Positions 18,322 through 27,513 of a DNA stretch of 64,000 bases are shown piece by piece; within the stretch, counting starts at the first letter, position 1; every line of letters starts with the position of its first letter. Position numbers and translations under genes: made by a program. The notes beneath the pieces were generated by a model. That model searched no databases. It saw only the letters and a program-made list of their open reading frames with translations, and was not told where the DNA came from. This DNA is from Chelativorans alearensis (GTDB taxonomy: Bacteria > Pseudomonadota > Alphaproteobacteria > Rhizobiales > Rhizobiaceae). Where the stretch lies: positions 124,001 through 188,000 of the forward strand of contig NZ_WQNI01000010.1 in the NCBI RefSeq assembly GCF_010993735.1, read 5' to 3'.

Positions 18322-19292
18322 AACATGTGAAAACTCTGCTCGCGGGGGTCGCTTTTGCCGCTTACGGTATGATTGCGACAGCCACGGCCCAGGTCGTGAC
18401 CGTCGCAACGGGAGCACAAGGGTCTCTCGCCTATAATTCAGGCCAGGCGGTTGCCAAGGTTGCCAACGACGCTGGCATTACGGCGCGAACACAGCCCCTC
18501 GTCGGATACCTTCCGCTAATCAGCAATGGCGAAGTCGATTTTGGTTTCTCGAACGGCGTTGAAGCCGCCTTTGCTTACACGGGTACCGGCAATTACGATC
18601 GCGCAAGTCCCAACCTCATGTTGGTCGGCACTATGTTTCCGCTGACAACCGGTCTGATGGCGCCATGCGATCTCGGGCTCAAGACCATCGCCGATGTCAA
18701 GGCGAAGGCGGGGGAGCTGCGCATCGCTTCAGAATATACGTCGTCGACCATCATTCCCTATTACATCGAGGGCGGCCTCGCCAATGGCGGCCTCAAATAC
18801 GAAGACTTCCAGAACGTTCCGGTTTCGAGCTTTGTGGCCGGCATCAACGCGCTGGGGGACGGGCTGGTGGATATCGCGCTTGTCAGCGTGAACGCCGGAG
18901 CGGGGCAGCAGGCTGCAGTGAAGCTCCAGGACCGTGGCGGCCTCTGCTATATCTCGCTCGACAATTCCGAGGAGCGCACGAAGGCGTTCAAGGATTTCCT
19001 GCCTGCCGGCAATATCGTTTCGCTGCCCCAAAACCCCGATGTGAACGGTCTGCAGGGTTACGACGCGAACATCATGCAGATCCCCTGGATAATGCTCGCC
19101 AACAACGATGTCGACGAGGACCTCGTCTATCGCATGACCAAGGCCGTCGCCGAGGGCAAGAAGGCGCTCACGGAGTCGTTCGGCGCTTTCGCCGGCGCCA
19201 ATACCGAGGCAATGGCTCCGGCGAGCAAAGTTCCCTACCATCCGGGCGCCCTGCGCTATTTTGAGGAGGCCGGCATCAAGGTCGGCGATTGA
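18318..19292 (+). CDS. TAXI-family TRAP solute-binding protein
   Basis: 324 residues with a Sec signal peptide (cleavage near ATAQ, about residue 25). VTVATGAQGSLAYNSGQAVA follows, the TAXI-family equivalent of the TAXIGT opening block. TAXI receptors work with fused DctQM permeases such as the one directly upstream. The ligand is unknown; the operon suggests a pyrone or aromatic polycarboxylate rather than glutamate. Confidence 0.93.
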   Translation: MKHVKTLLAGVAFAAYGMIATATAQVVTVATGAQGSLAYNSGQAVAKVANDAGITARTQPLVGYLPLISNGEVDFGFSNGVEAAFAYTGTGNYDRASPNLMLVGTMFPLTTGLMAPCDLGLKTIADVKAKAGELRIASEYTSSTIIPYYIEGGLANGGLKYEDFQNVPVSSFVAGINALGDGLVDIALVSVNAGAGQQAAVKLQDRGGLCYISLDNSEERTKAFKDFLPAGNIVSLPQNPDVNGLQGYDANIMQIPWIMLANNDVDEDLVYRMTKAVAEGKKALTESFGAFAGANTEAMAPASKVPYHPGALRYFEEAGIKVGD

Positions 19293-19375
19293 GACGATAT
19301 CGGAAACGGCGCCGGTCGAGGGCTGGCGCCGAAAACGGCGATCGTGCCGTCAACAGTGATGAAGGGATTACAGGA

Positions 19376-20032
19376 ATGATGACACAACTGACCGCGTCGG
19401 ATGGGCATAAGCTCGACTGCTGGATGGTACCGGCCCAAGGAACCCGGCGTGGCGGTATCGTGATTCTGCAGGAGATTTTCGGCGTCACAGACCAATTGAA
19501 AGGCGTTGCGGCCCGCTATGCGAAGCTGGGCTATGATGTCGCCATTCCGGCGCTGTTCGATCGCGGGGAGAGAGGCGCAGTCATTCCTTTCGACCAGGGC
19601 CCGCGTGGACGCGATCTGATGCTCGCCGCCAATCTAGAGGAGACCATGCGCGACGTCGAGGCGGTCGTCCAGGCGCTGGCTGCAACGGGTGGCAAGGTCG
19701 GCGTCATCGGCTTCTGCTGGGGTGGAGGTCTTGCCCTGCGCGCGGCACAAAAACTTGATATTGCTGCGGCCGTTGCCTTCTACGGCACGCGGCTACCGCA
19801 ATATCTCGACAGCCCGTTGAAGGCGCCACTGGTCGGTCATTTCGGCACGAAGGACGATCACATTCCGCCGGAAATGCTGGATCAGGCCAAGGCCTATCTG
19901 CCGGACATGATCGTCCATATGTACGAGGCCGGGCACGCCTTTGCCAACGACGCGCGGCCCAGCTACGTCGCCGAGGCTGCCGAGCTCGCGCATCAGCGCA
20001 CGGCCGGGTTCCTCGAAAAACATCTTGCCTGA
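19376..20032 (+). CDS. Dienelactone hydrolase family protein
   Basis: A 218-residue alpha/beta hydrolase. GFCWGGGLALRAA carries the nucleophile Cys, GTKDDHI the acid, and YEAGHAF the histidine, so the Cys-Asp-His triad of dienelactone hydrolases is complete. ATG 19376 follows AAGGGATTACAGG; the open frame upstream to 19289 overlaps the TAXI gene and looks non-coding. It lies 83 bp after the TRAP operon. Not a standard enzyme of the gallate/protocatechuate 4,5 route; it may hydrolyse a related lactone. Confidence 0.9.
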   Translation: MMTQLTASDGHKLDCWMVPAQGTRRGGIVILQEIFGVTDQLKGVAARYAKLGYDVAIPALFDRGERGAVIPFDQGPRGRDLMLAANLEETMRDVEAVVQALAATGGKVGVIGFCWGGGLALRAAQKLDIAAAVAFYGTRLPQYLDSPLKAPLVGHFGTKDDHIPPEMLDQAKAYLPDMIVHMYEAGHAFANDARPSYVAEAAELAHQRTAGFLEKHLA

Positions 20033-20096
20033 AGGGTGCAATGCGCTCCCGCCCTATCCGGGCGGGACACCTTCCTAAGCGGAGGGGATCAGCCGG

Positions 20097-21032
20097 ATGC
20101 GTGTAGATTATCTAGGCCTTGAGGCATTCATTGCCGTTGCCGAACTGGGTAGCTTCTCACGAGCCGCCCAAAGGCTCAATCTAACTCAGACTGCGTTGAG
20201 CCATCGTATCCGCAAGATCGAGGCGGACCTGGGTACGCGCCTGCTGGTGCGTACCTCGCGTGATGTCTCGCTGACCATCGCGGGACAAAATCTCCTTCCG
20301 CAGGTGCGCGAGCAAATGGATGCGCTGGCGGAGCTTTATAGCGCCGTTCATGATAGCGGGCGCGAATCGCGGCGCAGGCTGGTCTTCGCTTGCCTTCCCA
20401 CGGTCTCGATCTTCCACCTTCCGGAATTGATCAGGGATTTTTCCAACGCGAACCAAGATCTCGAAGTGGTCCTGCTTGATCAACCTGCGGGCAGAATCGT
20501 CAAGCTCGTGCAGGAAGGCCAAGCAGAATTCGGTATCACAATAAAGGGCGCAAATCCCTGGGACCTTGAAGTCGAGCACCTGTGCACGGAGCCTTACGTT
20601 CTACTCGTATCGAAGCACCACCGGTTGGCTGGCTGCAAGAGCGTGGCAAGAAGCGACCTGCTTGGAGAGCGCCTCGTTCGTATCCGAACGCAATCCACCA
20701 ACCGGCAGGTCATTGAAGACTCCCTTGGCACTCTGAGTAAACAACTCGACTGGCGCTTCGAGGTGCAAAACGTGACCACCGCCATGAGCCTTGTCGCTCA
20801 TGACGCCGCCATCACGGTCTTGCCGCAACTCACCATGCGCCTCGTGCCGAACGAGTTCGTCGGGCTGCCTTTTTCTGATGCAGGTCTCTCGCGCAACATC
20901 GTTGCTGTCCAGCGTCGCGGGGTTCCGCTGTCGCCGCCTGCCAGCATCATGCTTTCGATGATCCGTGACCGCTTGGCCGGATTGGAGCGGAACACGGACT
21001 GTCTCCGGAGTTCAGGGCGCCGGATCATGTGA
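20097..21032 (+). CDS. LysR-type transcriptional regulator
   Basis: A 311-residue LysR of normal architecture. The N-terminal HTH is VDYLGLEAFIAVAELGSFSRAA followed by LTQTALSHRIRKIEADLG; the effector domain runs from about residue 92. It lies 64 bp after the dienelactone hydrolase gene and faces the ThDP gene with only 23 bp between stops. It may regulate the upstream TRAP/gal genes or the minus-strand TTT-2 operon; the sequence does not decide. Confidence 0.92.
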   Translation: MRVDYLGLEAFIAVAELGSFSRAAQRLNLTQTALSHRIRKIEADLGTRLLVRTSRDVSLTIAGQNLLPQVREQMDALAELYSAVHDSGRESRRRLVFACLPTVSIFHLPELIRDFSNANQDLEVVLLDQPAGRIVKLVQEGQAEFGITIKGANPWDLEVEHLCTEPYVLLVSKHHRLAGCKSVARSDLLGERLVRIRTQSTNRQVIEDSLGTLSKQLDWRFEVQNVTTAMSLVAHDAAITVLPQLTMRLVPNEFVGLPFSDAGLSRNIVAVQRRGVPLSPPASIMLSMIRDRLAGLERNTDCLRSSGRRIM

Positions 21033-21055
21033 CCCTGTGTCCCGCGGAGCGTTTT

Positions 21056-22714
21056 TCAGTGCGCTTTCTTTGCAGGGTGGCCGCGGCGAATGACTGGCGA
21101 GAGGATTTTGTCTGAAACGGGGAAGTCCCAGATCGCTGCCCCTCCCGTTTGCCGGAACTTGGTCATCAATTCCGGCAAGTCGGCAAGATCTTCTATTTTC
21201 TCTCCGCCGATGCCGAAGCCGCGCGCGATTGCGGAGAAATCCGGCCGGCCGAACACCGCACCTTCATCCGACAATCCCTCCGCGCGCAGCTTGTGTATCT
21301 CTGACCCATAGGCACCATCATTGAGCACGCAGATGAGTATCTTCATGCCGTGCCGGCGAATGGTCTCGATTTCCTGAACATGCATCATAAGGCTGCCATC
21401 GCCATCAAAGAGGACCACGGTCCGGTCCGGGCAGGCTGCCGCCACGCCCATGGCGAAGGAGATGCCGTTGCCGATCGCGCCAAACTCTCGGATTGTCAGA
21501 AATCGCTCCTGGGGACGGGAGGGCATCTGTGCAAAATAGTAGGAGCAGTGGCCGGACGAGTTGACCATCTCCCACTCTGGCGGGAGGCTTTTTTCCAATG
21601 CTGCGACGACATCGCGCGGATCGTGCAGACCGGGTTCGGCAGGGTAGGGGTGCGGATCGAAGGGGGTCTCCCGCACAAGGCGTATCGTCTCCTCATTCCG
21701 CCAGGTCGCCGGGCGCGGCGCGACCACCGCTGCGAGCGCTTCGACACCGAGACGGGCGTCGGCGCGGACATGGCTTTGCGCGGCAACCAGTCCCTGGCTG
21801 ACAGCAACAGGTTCTACGTCGATTTGCAGAACATGTGCCTGACCGAAAAGCTTGCCGCCATCCGCATTGTGATGGGCGAGGATGGTGCCGACGGCAATGA
21901 CGAGATCGGCCTGAGTGAACAACTCGCGGCCCGCCGTGGAGGAAAAACCGCCAGCGATGCCGATGGAGTAGGGATCGTCATGGAACAGACCACGTGCCGG
22001 CAATGTGGTTGCGAGCAGCGCATCGCACTGCTCAGCCAGGCGGCGGCAGGCGGGTCCTGCGCCTGCTTTCACGGCCCCCATTCCCGCCATTACCACGATG
22101 CGCTGCGCTTTCCTTATACGCTCGGCGGCGCGAGCAATGTCGTCGAGATGTGGCGGCATCGCCCCCACCTGCGGCAAGAGATCGGTTGAAGGCGAGGGCA
22201 GCGGCGCTTCCTCCGGCCACACGCGTTCCTGAAGATCGAAAGGCACCCCGAGCACAACAGGCTTCGAGGTCATGCGGGCCTCCAGAAATGCATTCCGAAT
22301 GGCATCGGCCATAAGTGGCACATGATGCAACGGACGATAGGTCGCGCCAGCCGCCGCGATGAACGGCGCCTGGTCGATTGCCTGGTTGTACCATCCCGAC
22401 TTCAGTGGAGCCTCGCCGGCAAAAATCACGAGCGGAAGATTAGCCCGCACGGCTGCAGGCAGCGCGGTCAGTATCTGGGTGAGGCCGGGCCCGCACGTGA
22501 CCGTCGCGATACCAGGCTCCCCGGTCTTGCGCGCATAGGCCATGGCCGCGGCCACGGCGCAATGTTCGTGCCGCACATAGACCATGCGCGTACCCAGCCC
22601 GGCAAGCGCGGTCGCCCAGTTCATGTTGGCGTCGCCCAACAATGCAAAGCAGGTTTCGACACCTTCCTGCCGGAACGCTTCGGCCAGAATTTCGTAGGTC
22701 TTGCGTTTGCTCAT
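21056..22714 (-). CDS. ThDP-dependent acetolactate synthase-like enzyme
   Basis: 552 residues, full length. The catalytic Glu50 is in YVRHEHCAVAAAMAY. The ThDP/Mg2+ motif is FDGDGSLMMHVQEIET ending in the Asn of VLNDGAYGSE. The family covers acetolactate synthase, benzoylformate decarboxylase and sulfopyruvate or phosphonopyruvate decarboxylases; no small regulatory subunit is adjacent, so a catabolic 2-keto acid decarboxylase or carboligase is more likely than branched-chain biosynthesis. Last gene of the TTT-2 operon, 58 bp after the fused permease. Confidence 0.9.
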   Translation of the reverse strand: MSKRKTYEILAEAFRQEGVETCFALLGDANMNWATALAGLGTRMVYVRHEHCAVAAAMAYARKTGEPGIATVTCGPGLTQILTALPAAVRANLPLVIFAGEAPLKSGWYNQAIDQAPFIAAAGATYRPLHHVPLMADAIRNAFLEARMTSKPVVLGVPFDLQERVWPEEAPLPSPSTDLLPQVGAMPPHLDDIARAAERIRKAQRIVVMAGMGAVKAGAGPACRRLAEQCDALLATTLPARGLFHDDPYSIGIAGGFSSTAGRELFTQADLVIAVGTILAHHNADGGKLFGQAHVLQIDVEPVAVSQGLVAAQSHVRADARLGVEALAAVVAPRPATWRNEETIRLVRETPFDPHPYPAEPGLHDPRDVVAALEKSLPPEWEMVNSSGHCSYYFAQMPSRPQERFLTIREFGAIGNGISFAMGVAAACPDRTVVLFDGDGSLMMHVQEIETIRRHGMKILICVLNDGAYGSEIHKLRAEGLSDEGAVFGRPDFSAIARGFGIGGEKIEDLADLPELMTKFRQTGGAAIWDFPVSDKILSPVIRRGHPAKKAH

Positions 22715-22772
22715 TTCATGATCGCTGATACATCAGCCGCCAGAGATCTTTGCGAGCGCCAGGCCAGTTCCA

Positions 22773-24785
22773 TCATCGGAACGGCCATGGGAGTTCGGTA
22801 AAGGACTGCAGGAGACCGGGTGGGAAATCGCGGCCTAACAGACCGGCCAGGAAAATAATGAAGGCGATCCCTGCCAGTGAGTATGCCAGATTGTGCAGCC
22901 AGCTCACACCGCCGCGAACATAGAAGAAGGCGGGCAGGAACAGGATCAGAGCTATCACGAAGCCAAAGATGCCAGACAGGAGCAGGAGCCCCAGGAACCA
23001 GGCCAGCGTACTCCATAGGCCATGTGCGGCCATTCCGTCCGCGCCTTGTTCGTGATCGATGAACACATCATCATGCTCAGGTTTGGCGCGCATTCGGATC
23101 AAAAGCGCAATGCTGGCCAAAAGGGTAGCGATGCCGACCGAAAGAGGAAAAATTTTATCGCTCAACCGCGTGATCGTCCATGCATTGATGACGGCGAAAG
23201 CAAGATAGAGGGTGATTGCAAGAAGAAAGATGACCGGCGCGCGCTTTGTGCCTGTCGGCGTATCCTGGCTTTCACGTATGCTCTTCGCTTGGCGGATGCC
23301 GAGGAAGATCGACACGACGGTCAGGACCAGAAGCACCATGGTGATCGGTGAGAAGATATACTCAAGACCGACCTCGATACCGCGATGAAAACGCACGCGG
23401 GCGACCTGAACTACTTGGTTAGTGAAATTCTCCGCCTGATACGACAGGACAAACCCTATAAGGAAGGCCGGCCGCGAATAATCGAAGCGGCGCAAGAAGA
23501 TGCCGAGTATGCCGATCCCTACCAGGGCAACGAGGTCCCAAAGCGTCTGCTGCGACTGGAATGCCGCGAATGCAATGACCAGCAGCAGGAATGGCGCAAT
23601 CAGAGTGAAGCGGATCGTCGTTATCTGGGCGATCGGCCGCGACAGCGCGATGCACAGAACCGTTCCCATTACATTGGCCAGGGCCAGCGACCACACGATG
23701 GTGTGAGTGATGCCGATGTCCTGGCGAACCATATGCGGTCCGGGTGACAGGCCGAGCAGCGCGATGCCACCAAGGAATACAGCCATCGATCCCGAGCCGG
23801 GAATACCGAACATGAGGGTGGGGATGAGCCCGCCCCCCTCCTTGGCGTTGTTGGAGGATTCGGGCGCGATAACGCCTCGTATGTCTCCCTTGCCGAAACT
23901 CTCGCGGTTCTTTGCCGTCTGGACCGCATGGCCGTAAGCGATCCAATCGACGACCGATCCACCGAGGCCGGGAATAATCCCGATGATCACGCCGATAATG
24001 GCGGTGCGGAAGGACAGCCATTTGTTGCCCCACCAGTCGCGCAGTCCCTGCGTCCAGCCGGGGCCCAACTTGCCCGACTGTGCGATGGGACTGTCATGGC
24101 GCAAGAGTGAGACGATTTCCGGAATTGCGTAGATGCCGAGGCCGACAATGACAAGCTTCAGGCCGTCGACCAGATAGGCAAGATCGTATGTCGCCATACG
24201 CAGGCTACCGCCCGGTCCCGCCGCGCCAATGGTACCGGCCATCAGGCCAAGACCGCCGGCAATCACGCCCTTGAGAGGAACCCGACCGGCGAGAATGGCG
24301 ACGATCGACATGCCGAGAAATGTCATCATCATCATCTCCGGCAATCCGAAGGAAAGGATCACCGGACGGATGATGATGACGGAAACTGTCAAAATCGCCG
24401 CACCGACGAGCCCGCCGAACAACGACGAGACGAAAGCCGCAGAGAGTGCGCGCGCGGCTTGCCCCTTGCGTGCAAGGGGGAAGCCGTCGAGCACGGTCGC
24501 TTGGCTGGCGGAGGAGCCGGGAATGCCCATCAGGACCGAAGAGAACGTGTCGGATGTCGGGATCACGGCGATCAGGCCGACCATGAGCGCCAATCCCGAA
24601 ACCGGATCCATGCCATAGACGAAAGGCAGTACCAGCGACAAGCCGGCAATGCCGCCGAGACCGGGTAGAACGCCGACGGAAAGCCCCAGCAGGACACCAG
24701 TCAAAAGATAAAGAAGTTGCTGCGGTTGCAGGATGATCTGCATTGCCTCGCCGAAAGCAGGCAAGGCGGTCGAAATAAACTCCAT
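22773..24785 (-). CDS. TctA-TctB fusion permease of a TTT system, set 2
   Basis: 670 residues. About 1-500 is TctA, with GLSVGVLPGLGGIAGLSLVL, the repeat GIIPGLGGSVVDW and PESSNNAKEGGGLIP. The remaining ~165 residues from about position 508 (KRAPVIFLLAITLYLAFAV) have four hydrophobic helices and match a TctB subunit. No separate tctB is found next to this set, so the fusion supplies both membrane subunits. ATG 24785 is preferred; an in-frame ATG at 24806 would add seven residues. The binding-protein gene lies immediately upstream. Confidence 0.92.
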   Translation of the reverse strand: MEFISTALPAFGEAMQIILQPQQLLYLLTGVLLGLSVGVLPGLGGIAGLSLVLPFVYGMDPVSGLALMVGLIAVIPTSDTFSSVLMGIPGSSASQATVLDGFPLARKGQAARALSAAFVSSLFGGLVGAAILTVSVIIIRPVILSFGLPEMMMMTFLGMSIVAILAGRVPLKGVIAGGLGLMAGTIGAAGPGGSLRMATYDLAYLVDGLKLVIVGLGIYAIPEIVSLLRHDSPIAQSGKLGPGWTQGLRDWWGNKWLSFRTAIIGVIIGIIPGLGGSVVDWIAYGHAVQTAKNRESFGKGDIRGVIAPESSNNAKEGGGLIPTLMFGIPGSGSMAVFLGGIALLGLSPGPHMVRQDIGITHTIVWSLALANVMGTVLCIALSRPIAQITTIRFTLIAPFLLLVIAFAAFQSQQTLWDLVALVGIGILGIFLRRFDYSRPAFLIGFVLSYQAENFTNQVVQVARVRFHRGIEVGLEYIFSPITMVLLVLTVVSIFLGIRQAKSIRESQDTPTGTKRAPVIFLLAITLYLAFAVINAWTITRLSDKIFPLSVGIATLLASIALLIRMRAKPEHDDVFIDHEQGADGMAAHGLWSTLAWFLGLLLLSGIFGFVIALILFLPAFFYVRGGVSWLHNLAYSLAGIAFIIFLAGLLGRDFPPGLLQSFTELPWPFR

Positions 24786-24855
24786 GAGGGCGGGGCTCCA
24801 GAGCATCGTGGCCGAAAACGTGCCCGCACCCTGGATGTCCGGGGTGCGGGAGCGG

Positions 24856-25953
24856 CTACTTCAATTCGACGCCGTAGTCGTCTTTGAGCCAATCGAGAAC
24901 GAATTGCTTGGCCTCCGGTGAAACGTTGATCGCCGATTCATAGGCCTTGATCGCTGCCTTGCCCGTCATTTGCGGGTAGACGCCGAGATCGACCTCGGCA
25001 GCCTTCATGAAATCAGGGCGCGCAACGATTTCCTTGAATGCTTTTTCGTACATGTCGACGGTCTCCTGGGAGGCGGTTCCGGGCAGGAAAACCATCTTCT
25101 GAGCGGCGAATCCGGCCGTAAAGAACACTTTCCAAGCGTCCCATGCCGGACCAGATGTCTCACATCCGGCGGTGGCCTCGCAGACTTCCTTGAAGCTGGG
25201 AAGATCCGGGAAGGTCGGGTCGCGTACGATATTTCCCTCGTCATCGAGGAATCCGTATGCGAAAGCCGGGACCGCGAGCCCTTGCTCGACAAGGGGCACG
25301 ACACTTTTCAGATAGGCCGGGGTTGTCTGATAGTCGATATTGGCCTCGCCGCGCTCGAACATCAGGCGGCCGTTGCCGCGTCCTTCGATTCCGGTAACGG
25401 CGTCGACATCGAGGCCCAGCATTTTGAATGTCAGCAGCGGAACCAGATCAAGGGTCGTTACGCTTGGCGTTCCGAAAAGGTAGAGTTCATCCTGGAGATC
25501 ATCAAAATCGCCGTCGAAGCGCTCGCCAAGATCGGGGGGCAGATACACAACGCCGCCTGTTCCCGAGGCAAGCACGATCTTCCAGTCGCGATACTCATAG
25601 CGTACCCGCGGATCGCCGAGCAGATAGGGAAACTGGGTTGAACCCGATGTTCCGAAGATGAGCGTGCCATCGTTGGTCGTCTGCTCCTGGAACCAATTCG
25701 CCCCAGCGGTCGAGCCCGCGCCAGGACGGTATTTGACGACGACGACGGGGTTACCTGGAAGGTGCTCGCTCAAAAGAGGCGCGAAGAAGTTCGCCCATCT
25801 GGCCGATCCCCCAGACTCGGCAAAGGGAATGACGAATTCCGCTGTCTTTTCGGCAAGGTCCTGGGCGAGGGTCGGAGTCGTGCTGATTCCACTCGCCAGA
25901 AATGCAACGGCAATTCTGCCAAGAGCCGACCGGCTCCCTTTCAAAAGGTTCAT
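24856..25953 (-). CDS. TTT solute-binding protein, set 2
   Basis: A 365-residue exported protein, longer than the usual ~325 of the family. Signal peptide ends near TLAQ (about residue 31). The ligand loop reads VIPFAESGGSARWANFFAP in place of the usual PGG..D pattern, and the chain contains an unusual pair of cysteines in CEATAGC. ATG 25953 follows GGGAGGATTAGTC. It pairs with the fused permease 70 bp downstream. The divergent branch within the family suggests a ligand unlike those of sets 1, 3 and 4. Confidence 0.9.
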   Translation of the reverse strand: MNLLKGSRSALGRIAVAFLASGISTTPTLAQDLAEKTAEFVIPFAESGGSARWANFFAPLLSEHLPGNPVVVVKYRPGAGSTAGANWFQEQTTNDGTLIFGTSGSTQFPYLLGDPRVRYEYRDWKIVLASGTGGVVYLPPDLGERFDGDFDDLQDELYLFGTPSVTTLDLVPLLTFKMLGLDVDAVTGIEGRGNGRLMFERGEANIDYQTTPAYLKSVVPLVEQGLAVPAFAYGFLDDEGNIVRDPTFPDLPSFKEVCEATAGCETSGPAWDAWKVFFTAGFAAQKMVFLPGTASQETVDMYEKAFKEIVARPDFMKAAEVDLGVYPQMTGKAAIKAYESAINVSPEAKQFVLDWLKDDYGVELK

Positions 25954-26197
25954 GACTAATCCTCCCTGTGCCTACCTCCCCCCAGTGGAGGCGAGCGTTC
26001 ACGGCTGGGAAATCGAGCGGCTATCGATCAATGTTATTGACCAGATCTCGTCTTAATCCCCGCGCAATTCAGGTTTGCATACGCACATCCATTAGGAAAA
26101 TTATATGATCTCATTGTTCTATGAATTTCATTCATCGTTATATTGCTGGCGACGCTGCCCGTTGATCAGCGGCCGGCATCACATCCGTCTGCATCTC

Positions 26198-27484
26198 TCA
26201 GAGGCGATCGAGCAGCGCTGCGATATCGAGCAGGTACATTTGCCGGGAGCCTTCATGCACCGAATCGATGCAGACGGCTCGGATGTCCCGGCTCCAGCGC
26301 GGGTGCAGGTCGCAGCGGTTGTGCTTGCCCAGATCCGCGGGGGTGTAGAAGGTACCCAGATCGTAGCGCACCTCCTTCTCGCAGTCGAAAAGGAACAGCG
26401 TGCGTTCGTGGGTCCTGGCGTCGGGATATGTGTCGGACAGCATCCAACGCCCGTTTCGGCCATAAGTCATGTGCCCGTTTTCCGTGAGGATGCCGTTTCC
26501 CACAACGTGCACGTCGCCCGTCCGGTCGTTGTAGAGCAGGTAGTGTATCTCTCCTTCATGCGGCCCCCAGACGATGACTTCGTCGTCGGATTTCCAGAGG
26601 GGATGGGAAATCTGCCATTCGGATTTCTCGTAGTCGAAGGTGCCGTGGGCACTCGGGTCGAAATCCTTCTCGAGCTGGGGCAGGGGATGGTCCGCATCTT
26701 CCAAAAGACGCAGGCCGGTGCCGTCGCCATTGATGGTGAACAGCCGATGCAGGTAGCAGAACTCGTCGTCCGGCCGCTCCGTCCAGCGATGGATGAACAG
26801 GAAGCGGGTGCCGGAGGGATTCACCTCCATATGGGTGATCCAGTGCATCGCCTTGTCCATGGAAGGCACATGGTCGAATTCGAAGAGGCGGCGCAGGGAA
26901 CAGATGAGTTCCGTTTTGCCGGTTTCAATGTCCATGCGCCAGATGCCGTCATCGTCGGGAGCGAGCGGCAATTCGGGTTCGGCGTGCGTGGCCGGATAGC
27001 CGATGGTGCGGTGCGTCTTGATGAAACGCGAATAGTTGATCGTCAGGGCAAAGCGACCATCGGGCGCCATGACGTAGATGGGTGCGGGAAGTTCGCGACC
27101 TTCGCCTGTTGCGGGATCCACCACCCGGGAACGGAAGTCGGGATAGATGTTGTCCGGTCCCGGCGCTGTCGTTGCGCGGGTATTGTAGATGACCTGGTCC
27201 GTATCGCCCAGCCACTGCAATTGACAGCCCATCTGCCAGTTCCAGGCGGTGGTTTCGCCAAGCTTGTGCCAGCGGTCGCCGTCGGTGAGATCGAAGAAGC
27301 CGACCTCCGCCACTTCACGGCCTGTCAGGTCGCCGGTGAAAAGCGGCGTGCGGTTGGCCAGAAGCCGGGCGTCGCCGGGACCGAAATTGGTCTTGTTGTA
27401 GTAGCCGAAAAAGCTGTGGGGGTTGCCGTCGCCCACGCGGCGGATCGGCACCTCGTTGGACACGTCGATGATCTTGTCGGTCAT
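26198..27484 (-). CDS. Beta-propeller protein (TolB/oligogalacturonate-lyase-like), unknown function
   Basis: A 428-residue protein without a signal peptide. It shows repeated blades such as YVMAPDGRFALTINY, MEVNPSGTRFLFIH and YGRNGRWMLSDTY, and ends HPRWSRDIRAVCIDSVHEG, a pattern of TolB-like/WD40-like propellers and of cytosolic oligogalacturonate lyase. Many His, Asp and Trp residues line the repeats. It could be a lyase or hydrolase, but I cannot assign a reaction. Encoded 29 bp after the aminotransferase in the same operon. Region 25954-26197 upstream of the binding protein is relatively AT-rich near 26090-26140 and probably holds its promoter. Confidence 0.85.
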   Translation of the reverse strand: MTDKIIDVSNEVPIRRVGDGNPHSFFGYYNKTNFGPGDARLLANRTPLFTGDLTGREVAEVGFFDLTDGDRWHKLGETTAWNWQMGCQLQWLGDTDQVIYNTRATTAPGPDNIYPDFRSRVVDPATGEGRELPAPIYVMAPDGRFALTINYSRFIKTHRTIGYPATHAEPELPLAPDDDGIWRMDIETGKTELICSLRRLFEFDHVPSMDKAMHWITHMEVNPSGTRFLFIHRWTERPDDEFCYLHRLFTINGDGTGLRLLEDADHPLPQLEKDFDPSAHGTFDYEKSEWQISHPLWKSDDEVIVWGPHEGEIHYLLYNDRTGDVHVVGNGILTENGHMTYGRNGRWMLSDTYPDARTHERTLFLFDCEKEVRYDLGTFYTPADLGKHNRCDLHPRWSRDIRAVCIDSVHEGSRQMYLLDIAALLDRL

Positions 27485-27513
27485 TTGGCTGTTCCTGTGT
27501 GGAGACGCGGCGC

